A stretch of DNA of 64,000 nt, taken from the NCBI GenBank assembly GCA_023954375.1, contig JAMLIC010000020.1, forward strand, positions 1 to 64,000, in the 5' to 3' direction. Positions 1 to 8,445 of the stretch are shown in pieces. The position numbers and the translations under genes are program-made. Source of the stretch: Planctomycetota bacterium. Its GTDB lineage: Bacteria > Planctomycetota > J058. Numbering within the stretch: the first letter of the stretch is position 1; each line of letters starts with the position of its first letter. The notes beneath the pieces are model-generated. The model ran no database searches. It worked only from the letters and a program-made list of their open reading frames with translations, and had not been told where the DNA came from.

Positions 1-151
<151 letters not shown>

Positions 152-173
152 TCTCGCGCGGCGTCGATGACGA

Positions 174-202
174 GCGGCCCCGGGCTTCTGGCCCGGGGCC
201 GC
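174..202 (+). terminator. Hairpin terminator after the Gly-rich gene
   Basis: Perfect 12-bp inverted repeat (174-185 with 191-202, arms GCGGCCCCGGGC / GCCCGGGGCCGC) around a 5-base loop. No T-run follows, but it sits between two convergent genes and could serve both. Confidence 0.6.
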
Positions 203-218
203 GTCGCTTCCGGAGACG

Positions 219-902
219 TCAGGGACCGAGCGGCGGGTCCCTGCGGTACTCGACCGTGAACAGCCGCCCGCCGTCAGCGTCGCTGCGGTCGTCGAGCGCG
301 ACCTCGCGCAGGCCGGCCTCGAGGAGCGGCGCGAGGTCGCGGCGCGAGAGCGGCCAGGGCGGGCCGGACACGTCCTCGGGGTGGCCGACGTCATCGCGGC
401 CGCGGCACACGACCACCGCGCGGCCGCCCGGCGCGACGAGGTCGGCCACGCCGCGCGCCGCCTGCGGCCGGATCGCCGCCGGCAGCGCCTGGAGGGTGTA
501 GACCTCCACCACGAGGTCGAAGGCCCCGCGCCAGGCGGGGGGCAGGGCCAGGAGGTCGGCCGTGCCGTAGTCGACCGGCGAGCGCGGGAAGCGGGCGCGG
601 CACCAGTCGACGGCGGCCGGGCTGACGTCGAACGCGGTCGTGCGCGCGCCGCGGCGCGCGACCTCCTCGGCGTCGTCGCCCAGGCCGCAGCCGACGACGA
701 CCGCCCGCGCCCGGGCGAGGTCGCCCGCGCGGTCGAGCCAGGCGACGAGCGCGGGATGCGGGGTCAGGTCGGCCCAGGGGATGCGCGCCGCGTCGCCGCC
801 GGCCTGGCGGTAGAGGGCCTCGAACCACGCCACCGGCTCGCCCCGGGCGAGGGCGGCCTGGGCGAGCGCGCGCGCCTGCGCCCGGGCGTCGTCCTGGGTC
901 AC
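219..902 (-). CDS. Class I SAM-dependent methyltransferase (TPMT-like)
   Basis: Predicted 227-residue methyltransferase. A Rossmann-type SAM site is visible: motif I VVVGCGLGDDAEEVARRG, then the acidic end of strand 2 (TTAFDVSPAAVDWCRARF) and a motif-IV-like AFDLVVEVYTLQAL. The WFEALYRQAGG start and overall layout resemble thiopurine/thiol S-methyltransferase-like proteins; the acceptor cannot be named. The GTG start at 900-902 overlaps the TGA stop of the upstream PQQ-propeller gene (GTGA), so the two are translationally coupled and probably one operon. A longer reading of this frame exists but its upstream part is only the shadow of the neighbour. Confidence 0.75.
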   Translation of the reverse strand: MTQDDARAQARALAQAALARGEPVAWFEALYRQAGGDAARIPWADLTPHPALVAWLDRAGDLARARAVVVGCGLGDDAEEVARRGARTTAFDVSPAAVDWCRARFPRSPVDYGTADLLALPPAWRGAFDLVVEVYTLQALPAAIRPQAARGVADLVAPGGRAVVVCRGRDDVGHPEDVSGPPWPLSRRDLAPLLEAGLREVALDDRSDADGGRLFTVEYRRDPPLGP

Positions 903-2242
903 GCGCCGCCTCCGCTCGGCCGCAGGCAGAGGAGCTCGCCCCGCGACGTCGCGACGAGCACGCGGCCCTCGCCGAAGAGGACCGGCCCGCCCACCGCCTC
1001 GGGCACGCGCACCCGCCCCAGCGCCTTCCCGGTCGCGAGCTCCCAGGCGACGAGCCCCGCCTCGGCCGCCGTCCACACGACGTCGCCCGCGATCGCCGGC
1101 CCGGCCCCGGCGAGCACCGGCGCGGCGGCCCGGCCGCCGCCGGTCCAGCGCCGCGCGCCGGTCGCCGCGTCGACGCCGACGAGCCCGCCGCCCGCGACGG
1201 GCGCGACCACGGTGGCCCCGTCGTGGGCCAGCGGTCCGGTCACCTGCGGCACGTCCGCGGCCCAGGCGAGGGCCCCGTCCTTGACGGCGTGGGCGCGAAG
1301 GCCGAACGCGCCGCCCACGAGCACGTGCTCCCGCGTGGTCGCCAGCGCCGGCCCCGGGGCGCCCGGGAGGTCGCGGTGCCAGCTCCGCTCCCCGGTCTCG
1401 ACGTGCAGGGCGTGGAGGACCGACGGCTCGCCCGGGTAGAGGGGCGTCGTCGTGACGACCACGAGGCGGTGGGCCAGCGCCGGCGGCGCCGCCGGTCGCC
1501 CGCGCAGGTAGCGCTTGAAGAGCGTCGTCCCGTTGCGCGCCGACCCGGCGTAGAGGTTGCCCTCGGCGTCGACCGTGATGACGGCCTCCCCGGCGACGAG
1601 GGGCGCCTGGTAGGCGCCGCCCTGCCGGGCCCCCATGCCCAGCGGCGCCGACTTGCGCCAGATCACCTCCGCCTCGCCGCGGCGCAGGCAGTAGAAGATC
1701 CCCTCGTCGTCGCCGAACAGCAGGTGCCACTCGAAGACGACGGGCGACGAGCTCACCGGCACGCGGTCGCGCGGGACGAGGCCCTGGGCGACGAGCGGCC
1801 ACACCGGGCTCGACTCGCGGATCGCGTCGGTGCGCCGGCTGAAGAGCGGGTGCCCCTCGCGCGCGTCGAGCGCGTGGAGCCGGCCGTCGCGATCGGCGAG
1901 GTAGATCACGCCGTCGCCGGAGACGACCGGCGGGCAGACCGGCGGCGCCGAGAGGCGCACGCGCCAGGCGACCTCCAGGGGCGGCGCGACCCGTCGGCCG
2001 ACGCTGGCGCAGCGGCTGGGCAGCCGCCCGGCGCACGCCCACGCCAGGAGGGGTGGGCCCGCCGGACGCGGCTCCGGGCGCGGCGGCGGGGCGAAGCGGA
2101 ACAGCTTCACCGCGCGGCGCGCCTTCTTCTTCGCCGCCGGGCGCGCGGCCGCCGCGGCCGGCGCCTTCTTCTTCGTCGTCGGCTTCTTGCCCGCGCGGGC
2201 CTTCTTCGGCGCGGGCTTCTTGCGGGGGCGGGCGGTGGGCAT
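899..2242 (-). CDS. PQQ-like beta-propeller protein with Lys-rich histone-H1-like N-terminus
   Basis: 447 residues. Residues 1-46 are almost only Lys, Ala, Pro and Arg (KKPAPKKARAGKK-type), like histone-H1/AlgP tails. From about residue 90 the protein has repeated PQQ-type blades such as VIYLADRDGRLHALDAREG and ITVDAEGNLYAGSARNGTTLF, typical of a seven/eight-bladed propeller (pyrrolo-quinoline quinone repeat family, usually without the cofactor outside dehydrogenases). No signal peptide is visible. It is first in a two-gene unit with the methyltransferase. The tail may bind nucleic acid or polyanions; the substrate is unknown. Confidence 0.75.
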   Translation of the reverse strand: MPTARPRKKPAPKKARAGKKPTTKKKAPAAAAARPAAKKKARRAVKLFRFAPPPRPEPRPAGPPLLAWACAGRLPSRCASVGRRVAPPLEVAWRVRLSAPPVCPPVVSGDGVIYLADRDGRLHALDAREGHPLFSRRTDAIRESSPVWPLVAQGLVPRDRVPVSSSPVVFEWHLLFGDDEGIFYCLRRGEAEVIWRKSAPLGMGARQGGAYQAPLVAGEAVITVDAEGNLYAGSARNGTTLFKRYLRGRPAAPPALAHRLVVVTTTPLYPGEPSVLHALHVETGERSWHRDLPGAPGPALATTREHVLVGGAFGLRAHAVKDGALAWAADVPQVTGPLAHDGATVVAPVAGGGLVGVDAATGARRWTGGGRAAAPVLAGAGPAIAGDVVWTAAEAGLVAWELATGKALGRVRVPEAVGGPVLFGEGRVLVATSRGELLCLRPSGGGA

Positions 2243-2279
2243 CGCCCTCAGCGTAACCGCGGGGTAGGACGGGCGCGGG

Positions 2280-3512
2280 TCAGGGGCGGCGCGGGAAGGG
2301 CGACGGGGCCGAGGGCGGCCGGGAGAGGCGCACGGGGGCGGGCGGGTCCTGCGCCCGGAGCCAGGCCTCGAGCTCCTCGGCCAGGGCGCCGGCGTCGGGA
2401 TGGCGGTCGCCGGGCTCGAGCGCCAGGGCGCGCAGGCAGGCGCGCTCGAGCGCCGGGTCGATCGTCGGGTCGAGCTGGCGCGGGGCGTCCACGCGCCCGG
2501 CGACCGCGTTGCGCAGGACCTCGCTGACGCTCGCGCCGCGCGCCGGCGGCGCGCCCGTGAGGCAGGTGTAGAGCACGGCGCCGATGCCGTAGACGTCCAC
2601 GGCCGGCCCGAGGTGCGGGAGGGCCTGGATCTGCTCGGGGGCCATGAAGCCCGGCGTGCCGAGCATGATCCCCGTCGCCGTGAGGCGGCCGCTCCCGTCG
2701 AGCGCCCGGGCGATCCCGAAGTCGGTGAGGCGGACCATCCCCTTCGCGCTCACGAGCACGTTGCTCGGCTTGATGTCGCGGTGCACGACCCCGCGCGCGT
2801 GGGCGAACTCGGCGGCGCGAGCCACGCGGGCGACCACGCGCGTCGCCTCGAGCCGCGAGAGCGTGGCCTCGCGGATGCGGCGCTCGAGCGAGACGCCGTC
2901 CACGTACTCCATGATGCAATAGAGGTGGCCCGACCCGGGCACGCGGCCCTGGTCGAACACGCGCGCGATGCCGGGGTGGTCGCTGAGGGAGGCCTGGAGC
3001 TGCGCCTCGCGCGTGAAGCGGGCGACGTCCTCGTCGGTCGCCCACCCGCCGCCCACGGCGAGCCACTTGAGCGCGCAGCGCCTCCCGCGCTCGAGGTCCC
3101 AGGCTTCGAACACCACCCCCATGCCGCCGCGGCCGGCCTCGGCGAGGAGCAGGTAGCGCGCGCCGAGGCGGCACGGCGGGCGCGGCTCGCCGTACTGATC
3201 GTGGCCCGGGTCGACGGCGCCGATGACCCGCAGCTCGAAGGCCGGGCCGATGCGGAGGCGCGCGCCGGGCCCGGCGATGGCCTCGCCGTCGACGCGGGCG
3301 TCGTCGACGAAGGTCCCCGCGCGGCCCAGGTCGACGACCCGCACGCGCCCGTCCGACAGGCCCTCGAGGGCGCAGTGCGCGCGCGACACGTGCGGGTCGC
3401 GGACGACGATCTGGTTGGTCGAGGCCTCGCGGCCGACCGACGCCGCCCCGCCCACCGGCAGGAGGTGCACGGCGCCCCGCTCATCGCGCTCCTGGAGGAC
3501 GACGACCTTCAC
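2280..3512 (-). CDS. FHA domain Ser/Thr protein kinase
   Basis: 410 residues. An FHA domain (about 1-97; SVGRE at 25-29, SRAH at 43-46) binds phosphothreonine, and a complete Hanks-type kinase follows (about 118-385). Key residues: Gly-rich loop GRGGMG 127-132, catalytic Lys149, HRDIKPSN 244-251, DFG 264-266, APE 291-293. There is no transmembrane helix, so it should be cytoplasmic. The FHA-first order suggests autophosphorylation-dependent self-regulation or partner recruitment. It stands alone on the minus strand, 37 bases upstream of the PQQ-propeller gene, which may be cotranscribed with it. Confidence 0.9.
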   Translation of the reverse strand: MKVVVLQERDERGAVHLLPVGGAASVGREASTNQIVVRDPHVSRAHCALEGLSDGRVRVVDLGRAGTFVDDARVDGEAIAGPGARLRIGPAFELRVIGAVDPGHDQYGEPRPPCRLGARYLLLAEAGRGGMGVVFEAWDLERGRRCALKWLAVGGGWATDEDVARFTREAQLQASLSDHPGIARVFDQGRVPGSGHLYCIMEYVDGVSLERRIREATLSRLEATRVVARVARAAEFAHARGVVHRDIKPSNVLVSAKGMVRLTDFGIARALDGSGRLTATGIMLGTPGFMAPEQIQALPHLGPAVDVYGIGAVLYTCLTGAPPARGASVSEVLRNAVAGRVDAPRQLDPTIDPALERACLRALALEPGDRHPDAGALAEELEAWLRAQDPPAPVRLSRPPSAPSPFPRRP

Positions 3513-3606
3513 GGAGCGAGCGTAGAGGCCCGACCGGACGTGCGCCAGGCGGTCGCCTGGACGCCTCGCTGCGAGCCGCTCGGAAGGGTGGACGCTCCGG
3601 AGCGCG

Positions 3607-3640
3607 GCCGGGCCCGGAGCGCGTCGCGCCCGGGCCCGGC
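3607..3640 (-). terminator. GC hairpin downstream of the Gln-rich gene
   Basis: Perfect 10-bp inverted repeat (3607-3616 with 3631-3640) in the 210-base gap between the Gln-rich gene and the FHA-kinase gene. It is probably a terminator for the former. No T-run. Confidence 0.45.
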
Positions 3641-3722
3641 CCTGTCATCCTTCACGTCCGGCGGGCTCACACGCTCGCGCGCGTGGCCTCACGGGAGGCG
3701 ATGGGTCACCCGGCGAGCGCGG

Positions 3723-5081
3723 TCAGTAGCCGCCGCCCATGCCGCCGCCGCCCATGCCGCCGCCCATGCCGCCCATGCCGGCGTCCATGCCGCCCATGCC
3801 GCCGATCGGCTGGAGCTGGACGATCCAGGGGGTCCCCTGGACGACCTCGACCAGCGCGCGGATCGTCTGGCCCTGCTGCACCTGCTGCAGCGCGATCGGG
3901 TGCACGCGGAGCTGCTGCCCCTGGACGACCAGGATGCCGAGCGAGCGGTCGATCGCGGACACCTGACCGGTGATCACACCCGTCTGCACCTGGGCGCCGA
4001 GCTGGGTCAGCGAGGTCCCGGTGTAGGGGACCGCCCAGTGGACGCCGCCGACGTTCACCACCGGGACCGTCACCGGCGTGCCCGGGGAGACCTGCACGAG
4101 CTGGTCGGGGGTGGCGAGGACCTTGAGCGGGCCCTGCGGCGTCTGCAGCACGATCAGCCCCTGCCCGATCAGGACGTTGTGCACGAGGCCCCGCACGGGG
4201 ATCACGTTCTGCTGCTGGCCGAGCTGCTGCTGGCCGCCGAAGCCGGCCTGGAGCGACTGCTGGCCGATCCCCTGCTGCTGGCCGAACCCGCCCGGGATCT
4301 GCTGCATGCCCGGCTGCTGGCCGAACTGCTGCATGCCCGGCTGCTGGCCGAACTGCTGCATGCCCGGCTGCTGACCGAACTGCTGCATGCCCGGCTGCTG
4401 GCCGAACTGCTGCTGCATGCCCGGCTGCTGGCCGAACTGCTGCTGCATGCCCGGCTGCTGGCCGAACTGCTGCATGCCCGGCTGCTGGCCGAACTGCTGC
4501 ATGCCCGGCTGCTGGCCGAACTGCTGCACGCCCGGCTGCTGGCCGAACTGCTGCACGCCCGGCTGCTGGCCGAACTGCTGCATGCCCGGCTGCTGGCCGA
4601 ACTGCTGCATGCCCGGCTGCTGGCCGAACTGCTGCATGCCCGGCTGCTGGCCGAACTGGCCCTGCTGGCCGAACTGGCCCTGCTGGCCGAACTGGCCCTG
4701 CTGGCCGAACTGGCCCTGCTGGCCGATGCCCTGCTGGCCGTAGAGTCCGCCCTGCTGGCCGTACAGCCCACCCTGCTGGCCGTAGAGGCCCTGCTGGCCG
4801 CCCTGCTGCCCGTACAGGCCCTGCTGCTGCCCGTAGAGGCCCTGCTGGCCGCCCTGCTGCCCGTAGAGGCCCTGCTGGCCGCCCTGCTGCCCGTAGAGGC
4901 CCTGCTGGCCGTACAGGCCGCCCTGCTGCTGGCCGTACTGCCCGGTCTGCTCCTGGTCGTTCCAGCCGCGCTGGGTGCCGCGGCGGCGGATCCCCTCGTC
5001 CTGCTGCGCCTGCGCGGGCAGGGCCCACGCGCCGAGGAGGGCGAGGGCGCCCCCGATCCAGAGTGTCCTGTCCATCTTCAT
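3723..5081 (-). CDS. Secreted Gln/Gly-rich tandem-repeat protein
   Basis: 452 residues from the ATG at 5079-5081, chosen because AAGGAG lies 12-17 bases upstream and it begins a clean signal peptide (MKMDRTLWIGGALALLGAWA, cut near AQA). The middle is low complexity: about eight G(L/Q)YGQQGG-type units, four FGQQGQ units and 13 copies of FGQQPG(M/V)QQ, so a Gln/Gly/Phe/Tyr-rich prion-like segment. After it come about 130 ordered residues rich in Val/Ile, containing VRGLVHNVLIGQGLIVLQTP and ending in GGMGGGY-type repeats. No family recognised. I infer an exported structural or adhesive polymer-like protein. The gene is isolated. Confidence 0.75.
   Translation of the reverse strand: MKMDRTLWIGGALALLGAWALPAQAQQDEGIRRRGTQRGWNDQEQTGQYGQQQGGLYGQQGLYGQQGGQQGLYGQQGGQQGLYGQQQGLYGQQGGQQGLYGQQGGLYGQQGGLYGQQGIGQQGQFGQQGQFGQQGQFGQQGQFGQQPGMQQFGQQPGMQQFGQQPGMQQFGQQPGVQQFGQQPGVQQFGQQPGMQQFGQQPGMQQFGQQPGMQQQFGQQPGMQQQFGQQPGMQQFGQQPGMQQFGQQPGMQQFGQQPGMQQIPGGFGQQQGIGQQSLQAGFGGQQQLGQQQNVIPVRGLVHNVLIGQGLIVLQTPQGPLKVLATPDQLVQVSPGTPVTVPVVNVGGVHWAVPYTGTSLTQLGAQVQTGVITGQVSAIDRSLGILVVQGQQLRVHPIALQQVQQGQTIRALVEVVQGTPWIVQLQPIGGMGGMDAGMGGMGGGMGGGGMGGGY
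4300..4656 (-). repeat. 27-bp coding tandem repeat, 13 copies
   Basis: The units encode FGQQPG(M/V)QQ; two carry GTG (Val) instead of ATG and two have an extra Gln codon, so the array is 27/30 bp in phase. It flows into shorter YGQQ/FGQQ repeats up to about 4930. It is entirely within the Gln-rich gene. Confidence 0.9.
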
Positions 5082-5404
5082 CTGCCTGTCCGTCTCCTTC
5101 TGTGCGGGGCGCCGTGCGTCCGCGCGCGTCCACCCGCGGCCTGCGCGGGTCGGCGCGCCCCGGGCAACGACCATGCCGGGGCCGGCGCTCCCCCGGCGAC
5201 ACGCCCGTCGCGCCGCACCTGCCCCGCGACGTCAGCGCGTCTAGTGGGCTCGCCGGACGTTGGATGTCGTCGCCGGCGTTCGGCAGAACGTCGGCGTCAG
5301 GTTCCTGATCGTGAGCAACCTGTGGAGAGCGCGGCCGGGAAATCTCGCCCGCGCTCGCGGACGATTCCTCCCCCGCGCCGCGGCCGCCCGTGTACAACCG
5401 CCGC
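5082..5404. other. Divergent intergenic region
   Basis: About 320 bases between the divergent Gln-rich gene and the gene at 5405. It must carry both promoters. I see the ribosome binding site AAGGAG for the minus-strand gene and no clear promoter motif, RNA gene or repeat. Confidence 0.4.
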
Positions 5405-6715
5405 GTGAGCGACGAGACGCTGCGCGGGCTCGAGCGCGCCGCCCGCGCGCGCGAGGACGACCTCGAGGCCGGCTGGGTCTACGCGCGCGCGCTCGAGCGC
5501 GCGGGCGACAGGAGGTCGACCTTCTTCGAGCTCTGCCGGCTGGGGCGCGCCGGTGACGCTCGGGCAGCGGTCGCGCTCTCTCGCTGGGGCGAGCCCGGCG
5601 CCGCCCTCGGAGCGCCCGCGCTCCCCCGCGCGCTCGACCTCCGGCGCGCGCGCGCGCGCGCCGTGACCGACCCCGCCCTCGCCGGGGTGGCGGGCCTCCT
5701 CGGGGCGCGCGGCGAGGCGGTCGTCGCGCGCGCGCCCGGCGCGGTCGTCGTCGTCGACATCGCGGCCGGAGCGTGCGCGCGGCTCCCCGCGGAGCGCGCG
5801 GCCCTGCGCGGCGACGACCTCGTGCACGCGGCCGAGGACGGGGGCGCGCTGGTCCTGAGCGCGCTCGACGGCGCCGCGCTCGGACGCGTCGACCTCCCCT
5901 GGACCCTCGGCCTGCTCGCGGTCGGGCGCGACCGCGCGCTCGTCAGCCCGCGGGACCCGGGCCCGGGTCGTCATCCGCTCGTGGCGCTCGACCTCGGCGC
6001 GGCGCCCGGGCGCGTCCTCTGGGCGACCGAGGCCGAGCGCCGCGCCGCCCGCCTGCTCGTGGCCGGCGGGCGCGGCGTGCGCGTCACCACCGGCTGGCGC
6101 GTGGAGACGTACGACCTCGAGGCGGGCGCGGTGACCGATCACGGCCGCCTCTTCCGCACCCACGAGCGGCGCTGGCTCCAGGGGGTGGACCTGGAGGTCG
6201 ACGCCGCCGGCGGCGCCTTGCTCCACCGGGCCACCTACCGCGAGGAGGACGACGACTTCGGCCCCGCCGCCGAGGAGGCCATCATCGGCGAGCTGGACCT
6301 CGCGCGCGGCGATGCGCGGTGGCGCGTCGCCGGCCCCTGGAGCACCGCCGGTCTGTGGTGCGGGCCGACGCTCGCCATCACCGCCGCTCGCGAGGGCCCC
6401 GCGCACGCCCTCGTCGGCATCGAGCGGCCGACGGGCCGCCTGCGCTTCGAGGCCGTCGTCGGGCGCGCGCAGGCCGTCGTCGTGCAGGACGACGCCCTCC
6501 TCGCCGCGGGCGTGCGCCCCGACGGTCGCGCCCTGGTCCTCGCCACGCTCGACGCGCGAGCCGGCCGGCTCCTCGAGCGCCGCGAGGTGGACCTGCCGAC
6601 CCCGCTGCCGCCCGAGCCGGCGCCGGTGGCCGTCGCCGCGGCCCTGGGCCCGGGCGGGCTACGCGTCGCGGCCGCGGGCGACGGGGTCGTGGTGTGGGTC
6701 GAGGTGCCGGGCTGA
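5405..6715 (+). CDS. Hypothetical propeller-like protein with TIGR02996-like N-terminus
   Basis: About 436 residues from GTG 5405 (an in-frame GTG at 5390 is possible). The first 45 residues (LERAARAREDDLEAGWVYAR, then ALERAGDR) resemble the TIGR02996 'repeat-companion' motif found near the N-terminus of many planctomycete and myxobacterial proteins. The rest is a series of beta-rich segments ending in phrases like ALVGIERPTGRLRFEAVVG, suggesting a WD/PQQ-like propeller, but no catalytic motif is visible. No signal peptide or membrane segment. Function unknown. Confidence 0.6.
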   Translation: MSDETLRGLERAARAREDDLEAGWVYARALERAGDRRSTFFELCRLGRAGDARAAVALSRWGEPGAALGAPALPRALDLRRARARAVTDPALAGVAGLLGARGEAVVARAPGAVVVVDIAAGACARLPAERAALRGDDLVHAAEDGGALVLSALDGAALGRVDLPWTLGLLAVGRDRALVSPRDPGPGRHPLVALDLGAAPGRVLWATEAERRAARLLVAGGRGVRVTTGWRVETYDLEAGAVTDHGRLFRTHERRWLQGVDLEVDAAGGALLHRATYREEDDDFGPAAEEAIIGELDLARGDARWRVAGPWSTAGLWCGPTLAITAAREGPAHALVGIERPTGRLRFEAVVGRAQAVVVQDDALLAAGVRPDGRALVLATLDARAGRLLERREVDLPTPLPPEPAPVAVAAALGPGGLRVAAAGDGVVVWVEVPG

Positions 6716-6723
6716 GCCAGAGC

Positions 6724-7116
6724 TCAATCTCCGACCTCGACCTCGAGGTGGTTGCTCTCGACCACCCGCCCGTCGGCGTCGGTCACCGTCGCCCAGACCT
6801 TCACCCGCCCGGACCGCTTGAAGACCGCGGCCGCGCCGCCCGGCTCGAACTCGACCGCGTCGGCCGGGTCGGCGTGCCACTTCGTCAGGCTGGGGCCGGC
6901 CTCGGTCGCGATCAGCGCGCTCATGAGCTGATCGCCCCGCGGCCCGAAGCTGACCGTGAACCCGCGCCGCTCGCCGACCTTCGGCGCGGACGCGGGCTGC
7001 ACGTTGAAGCTCAGCCGCAGCGACTGCGGCGTCGCGCTCTCGGTCGCGGTCGGGCACCCGGTCAGCGCGACGAGCGCGCCGGCGAGCAGGAGCGGCGAGA
7101 TGGCGCGGCGGAGCAT
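6724..7116 (-). CDS. Small lipoprotein
   Basis: 130 residues from ATG 7114-7116, supported by GGAGG a few bases upstream. The signal peptide ends in a lipobox LTGC with Cys21 as lipidation site. The mature part is a single beta-rich domain (FTVSFGPRGDQLMSALIA; VWATVTDADGRVVESNHLEV) that looks like an Ig-like/PKD-type fold. It converges on the preceding plus-strand gene with only 8 bases between stops. Function unknown. Confidence 0.65.
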   Translation of the reverse strand: MLRRAISPLLLAGALVALTGCPTATESATPQSLRLSFNVQPASAPKVGERRGFTVSFGPRGDQLMSALIATEAGPSLTKWHADPADAVEFEPGGAAAVFKRSGRVKVWATVTDADGRVVESNHLEVEVGD

Positions 7117-7166
7117 GGGACCTCCGCCCCCCGGTGTACACGAGCGGCCCGCCCCGTTCCAGGCGG

Positions 7167-7454
7167 TCAGGCCGACCAGCGCGCGTCGCCTGGCCTCACC
7201 GACGCCGACGGCGCGGCCAGCGGCCGCCGTGGCGCCTCGCGGGCCCAGGCCTCGTGCCTGGCCCGCGCCTCCGCGCAGGCCAGGCTCAGGGTGAGCCCCG
7301 CCCCGCGGAGCAGGTTCCAGGTGGTGCCGGGCGCCAGCACCTCCACGGTGCACCGCCCCCCTGCGCCTCCCCACCGCACCGTCGCGCCGTGCTCGTCGCA
7401 CCAGCGCACGCACTCCAGGATCTCCCGCTCGGCCTCGTGCTGGTCACTTCTCAT
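7167..7454 (-). CDS. Small hypothetical protein
   Basis: About 95 residues if translation starts at ATG 7452-7454, which has a GGGGGAT stretch just upstream; a longer version from 7514 is possible. The sequence (HEAEREILECVRWCDEHGATV, with RCTVEVLAPGTTWNLLRGAG) has plausible composition and no known motif. It lies between a lipoprotein and the divergent Sir2-like gene. Confidence 0.4.
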   Translation of the reverse strand: MRSDQHEAEREILECVRWCDEHGATVRWGGAGGRCTVEVLAPGTTWNLLRGAGLTLSLACAEARARHEAWAREAPRRPLAAPSASVRPGDARWSA

Positions 7455-7605
7455 CCATCCCCCGATCACCTTTTCCGGGACGGCAGGATCGCGGAAGCGG
7501 GCAGGCGATTTCAAGGACGCCGTGGGTCGCCCCTGGTCGACGAACGGACGCCTTGCGCGCGCGCGCCCCGCACGCTCCCGAGCGTGTTGTTACCGTGGTG
7601 ACACC

Positions 7606-8445
7606 ATGACGACGACCGATGGAGACATCGCGCGCGCGGCGGCCGCCGTGCGGCAGGCCCGCGCCATCGTGGTCAGCGCCGGCGCCGGCATGGGCGTCGA
7701 CTCCGGGCTCCCCGACTTCCGCGGTCCGGAGGGCTTCTGGCGCGCCTACCCGCCCTACCGCGCGCTCGGGCTGCGCTTCGAGGACATGGCCGACCCGCGC
7801 TGGTTCCGCGAGGACCCGGGCATGGCCTGGGGCTTCTACGGCCATCGCCTGGCCCTCTACCGGCGGACCCGGCCGCACGCGGGGTTCCAGGTCCTGCGCC
7901 GCTGGGCCGACCGCGCGCCGCATGGCGGGTTCGTCTACACGAGCAACGTCGACGGCCAGTTCCAGCGCGCCGGCTTCGACCCCGAGCGCGTCGCCGAGTG
8001 CCACGGCGCGATCGAGTTCGTCCAGTGCACGGGCGCCTGCCAGGGCATCTCCCCGGGCGAGGGCATCGAGGTCGAGGTCGACGAGGCCACCTTCCGCGCC
8101 CGCGACCCGCTCCCGACCTGCGCCGCCTGCGGCGCGCTGCTGCGGCCGAACATCCTCATGTTCGGCGACTGGGGCTGGGACGCGTCGCGCGCCGACGCGC
8201 AGGAGGCGCGCCTCGAGCGCTGGCTCGAGGAGGTCGCGGGCGAGCCGGCGGTCGTGATCGAGTGCGGCGCGGGGACCTCGATCCCCACCGTGCGCCGCTT
8301 CTCCGAGCGGACCGCGCGCGCCCTCGACGCCACGCTCGTGCGCCTCAACGTGCGCGAGCCCGACGTCCCGCCCGGCCACGTCGGGCTGCCGCTCGGGGCG
8401 AAGGAGGCGCTCGAGCGGATCGACGCGCTCGTCAGCGGCGGATGA
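7606..8445 (+). CDS. Sir2-family NAD-dependent protein deacylase
   Basis: 279 residues. The sirtuin NAD-binding segment is at residues 26-40 (GAGMGVDSGLPDFRG), followed by TSNVDGQF, catalytic His in CHGAIEFVQC and GDWGWD. Two Cys pairs (CTGAC and CAAC) could form the structural zinc site, although the first is C-x3-C rather than the usual C-x2-C. Family members remove acyl groups from lysines using NAD. The C-terminus overlaps the convergent sigma-54 activator gene by 14 bases. No strong ribosome binding site is seen before the ATG. Confidence 0.85.
   Translation: MTTTDGDIARAAAAVRQARAIVVSAGAGMGVDSGLPDFRGPEGFWRAYPPYRALGLRFEDMADPRWFREDPGMAWGFYGHRLALYRRTRPHAGFQVLRRWADRAPHGGFVYTSNVDGQFQRAGFDPERVAECHGAIEFVQCTGACQGISPGEGIEVEVDEATFRARDPLPTCAACGALLRPNILMFGDWGWDASRADAQEARLERWLEEVAGEPAVVIECGAGTSIPTVRRFSERTARALDATLVRLNVREPDVPPGHVGLPLGAKEALERIDALVSGG

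Noticed and set aside
4300..4930. Short regular repeats, CRISPR-like at first sight
   Set aside because: The 27-bp units are contiguous without spacers, stay in frame and encode FGQQPGMQQ.
5335..5368. GGAAT on the minus strand in the 5.1-5.4 kb intergenic region
   Set aside because: The base triplet 18 bases on is AGA, not NTT, and no gene is suitably placed.
2400..5408. A 1000-residue plus-strand open frame full of LLAELLHARL repeats
   Set aside because: It is the antisense of the Gln-rich repeat gene and the FHA kinase; the minus-strand proteins have a signal peptide, ribosome binding site and known domains.
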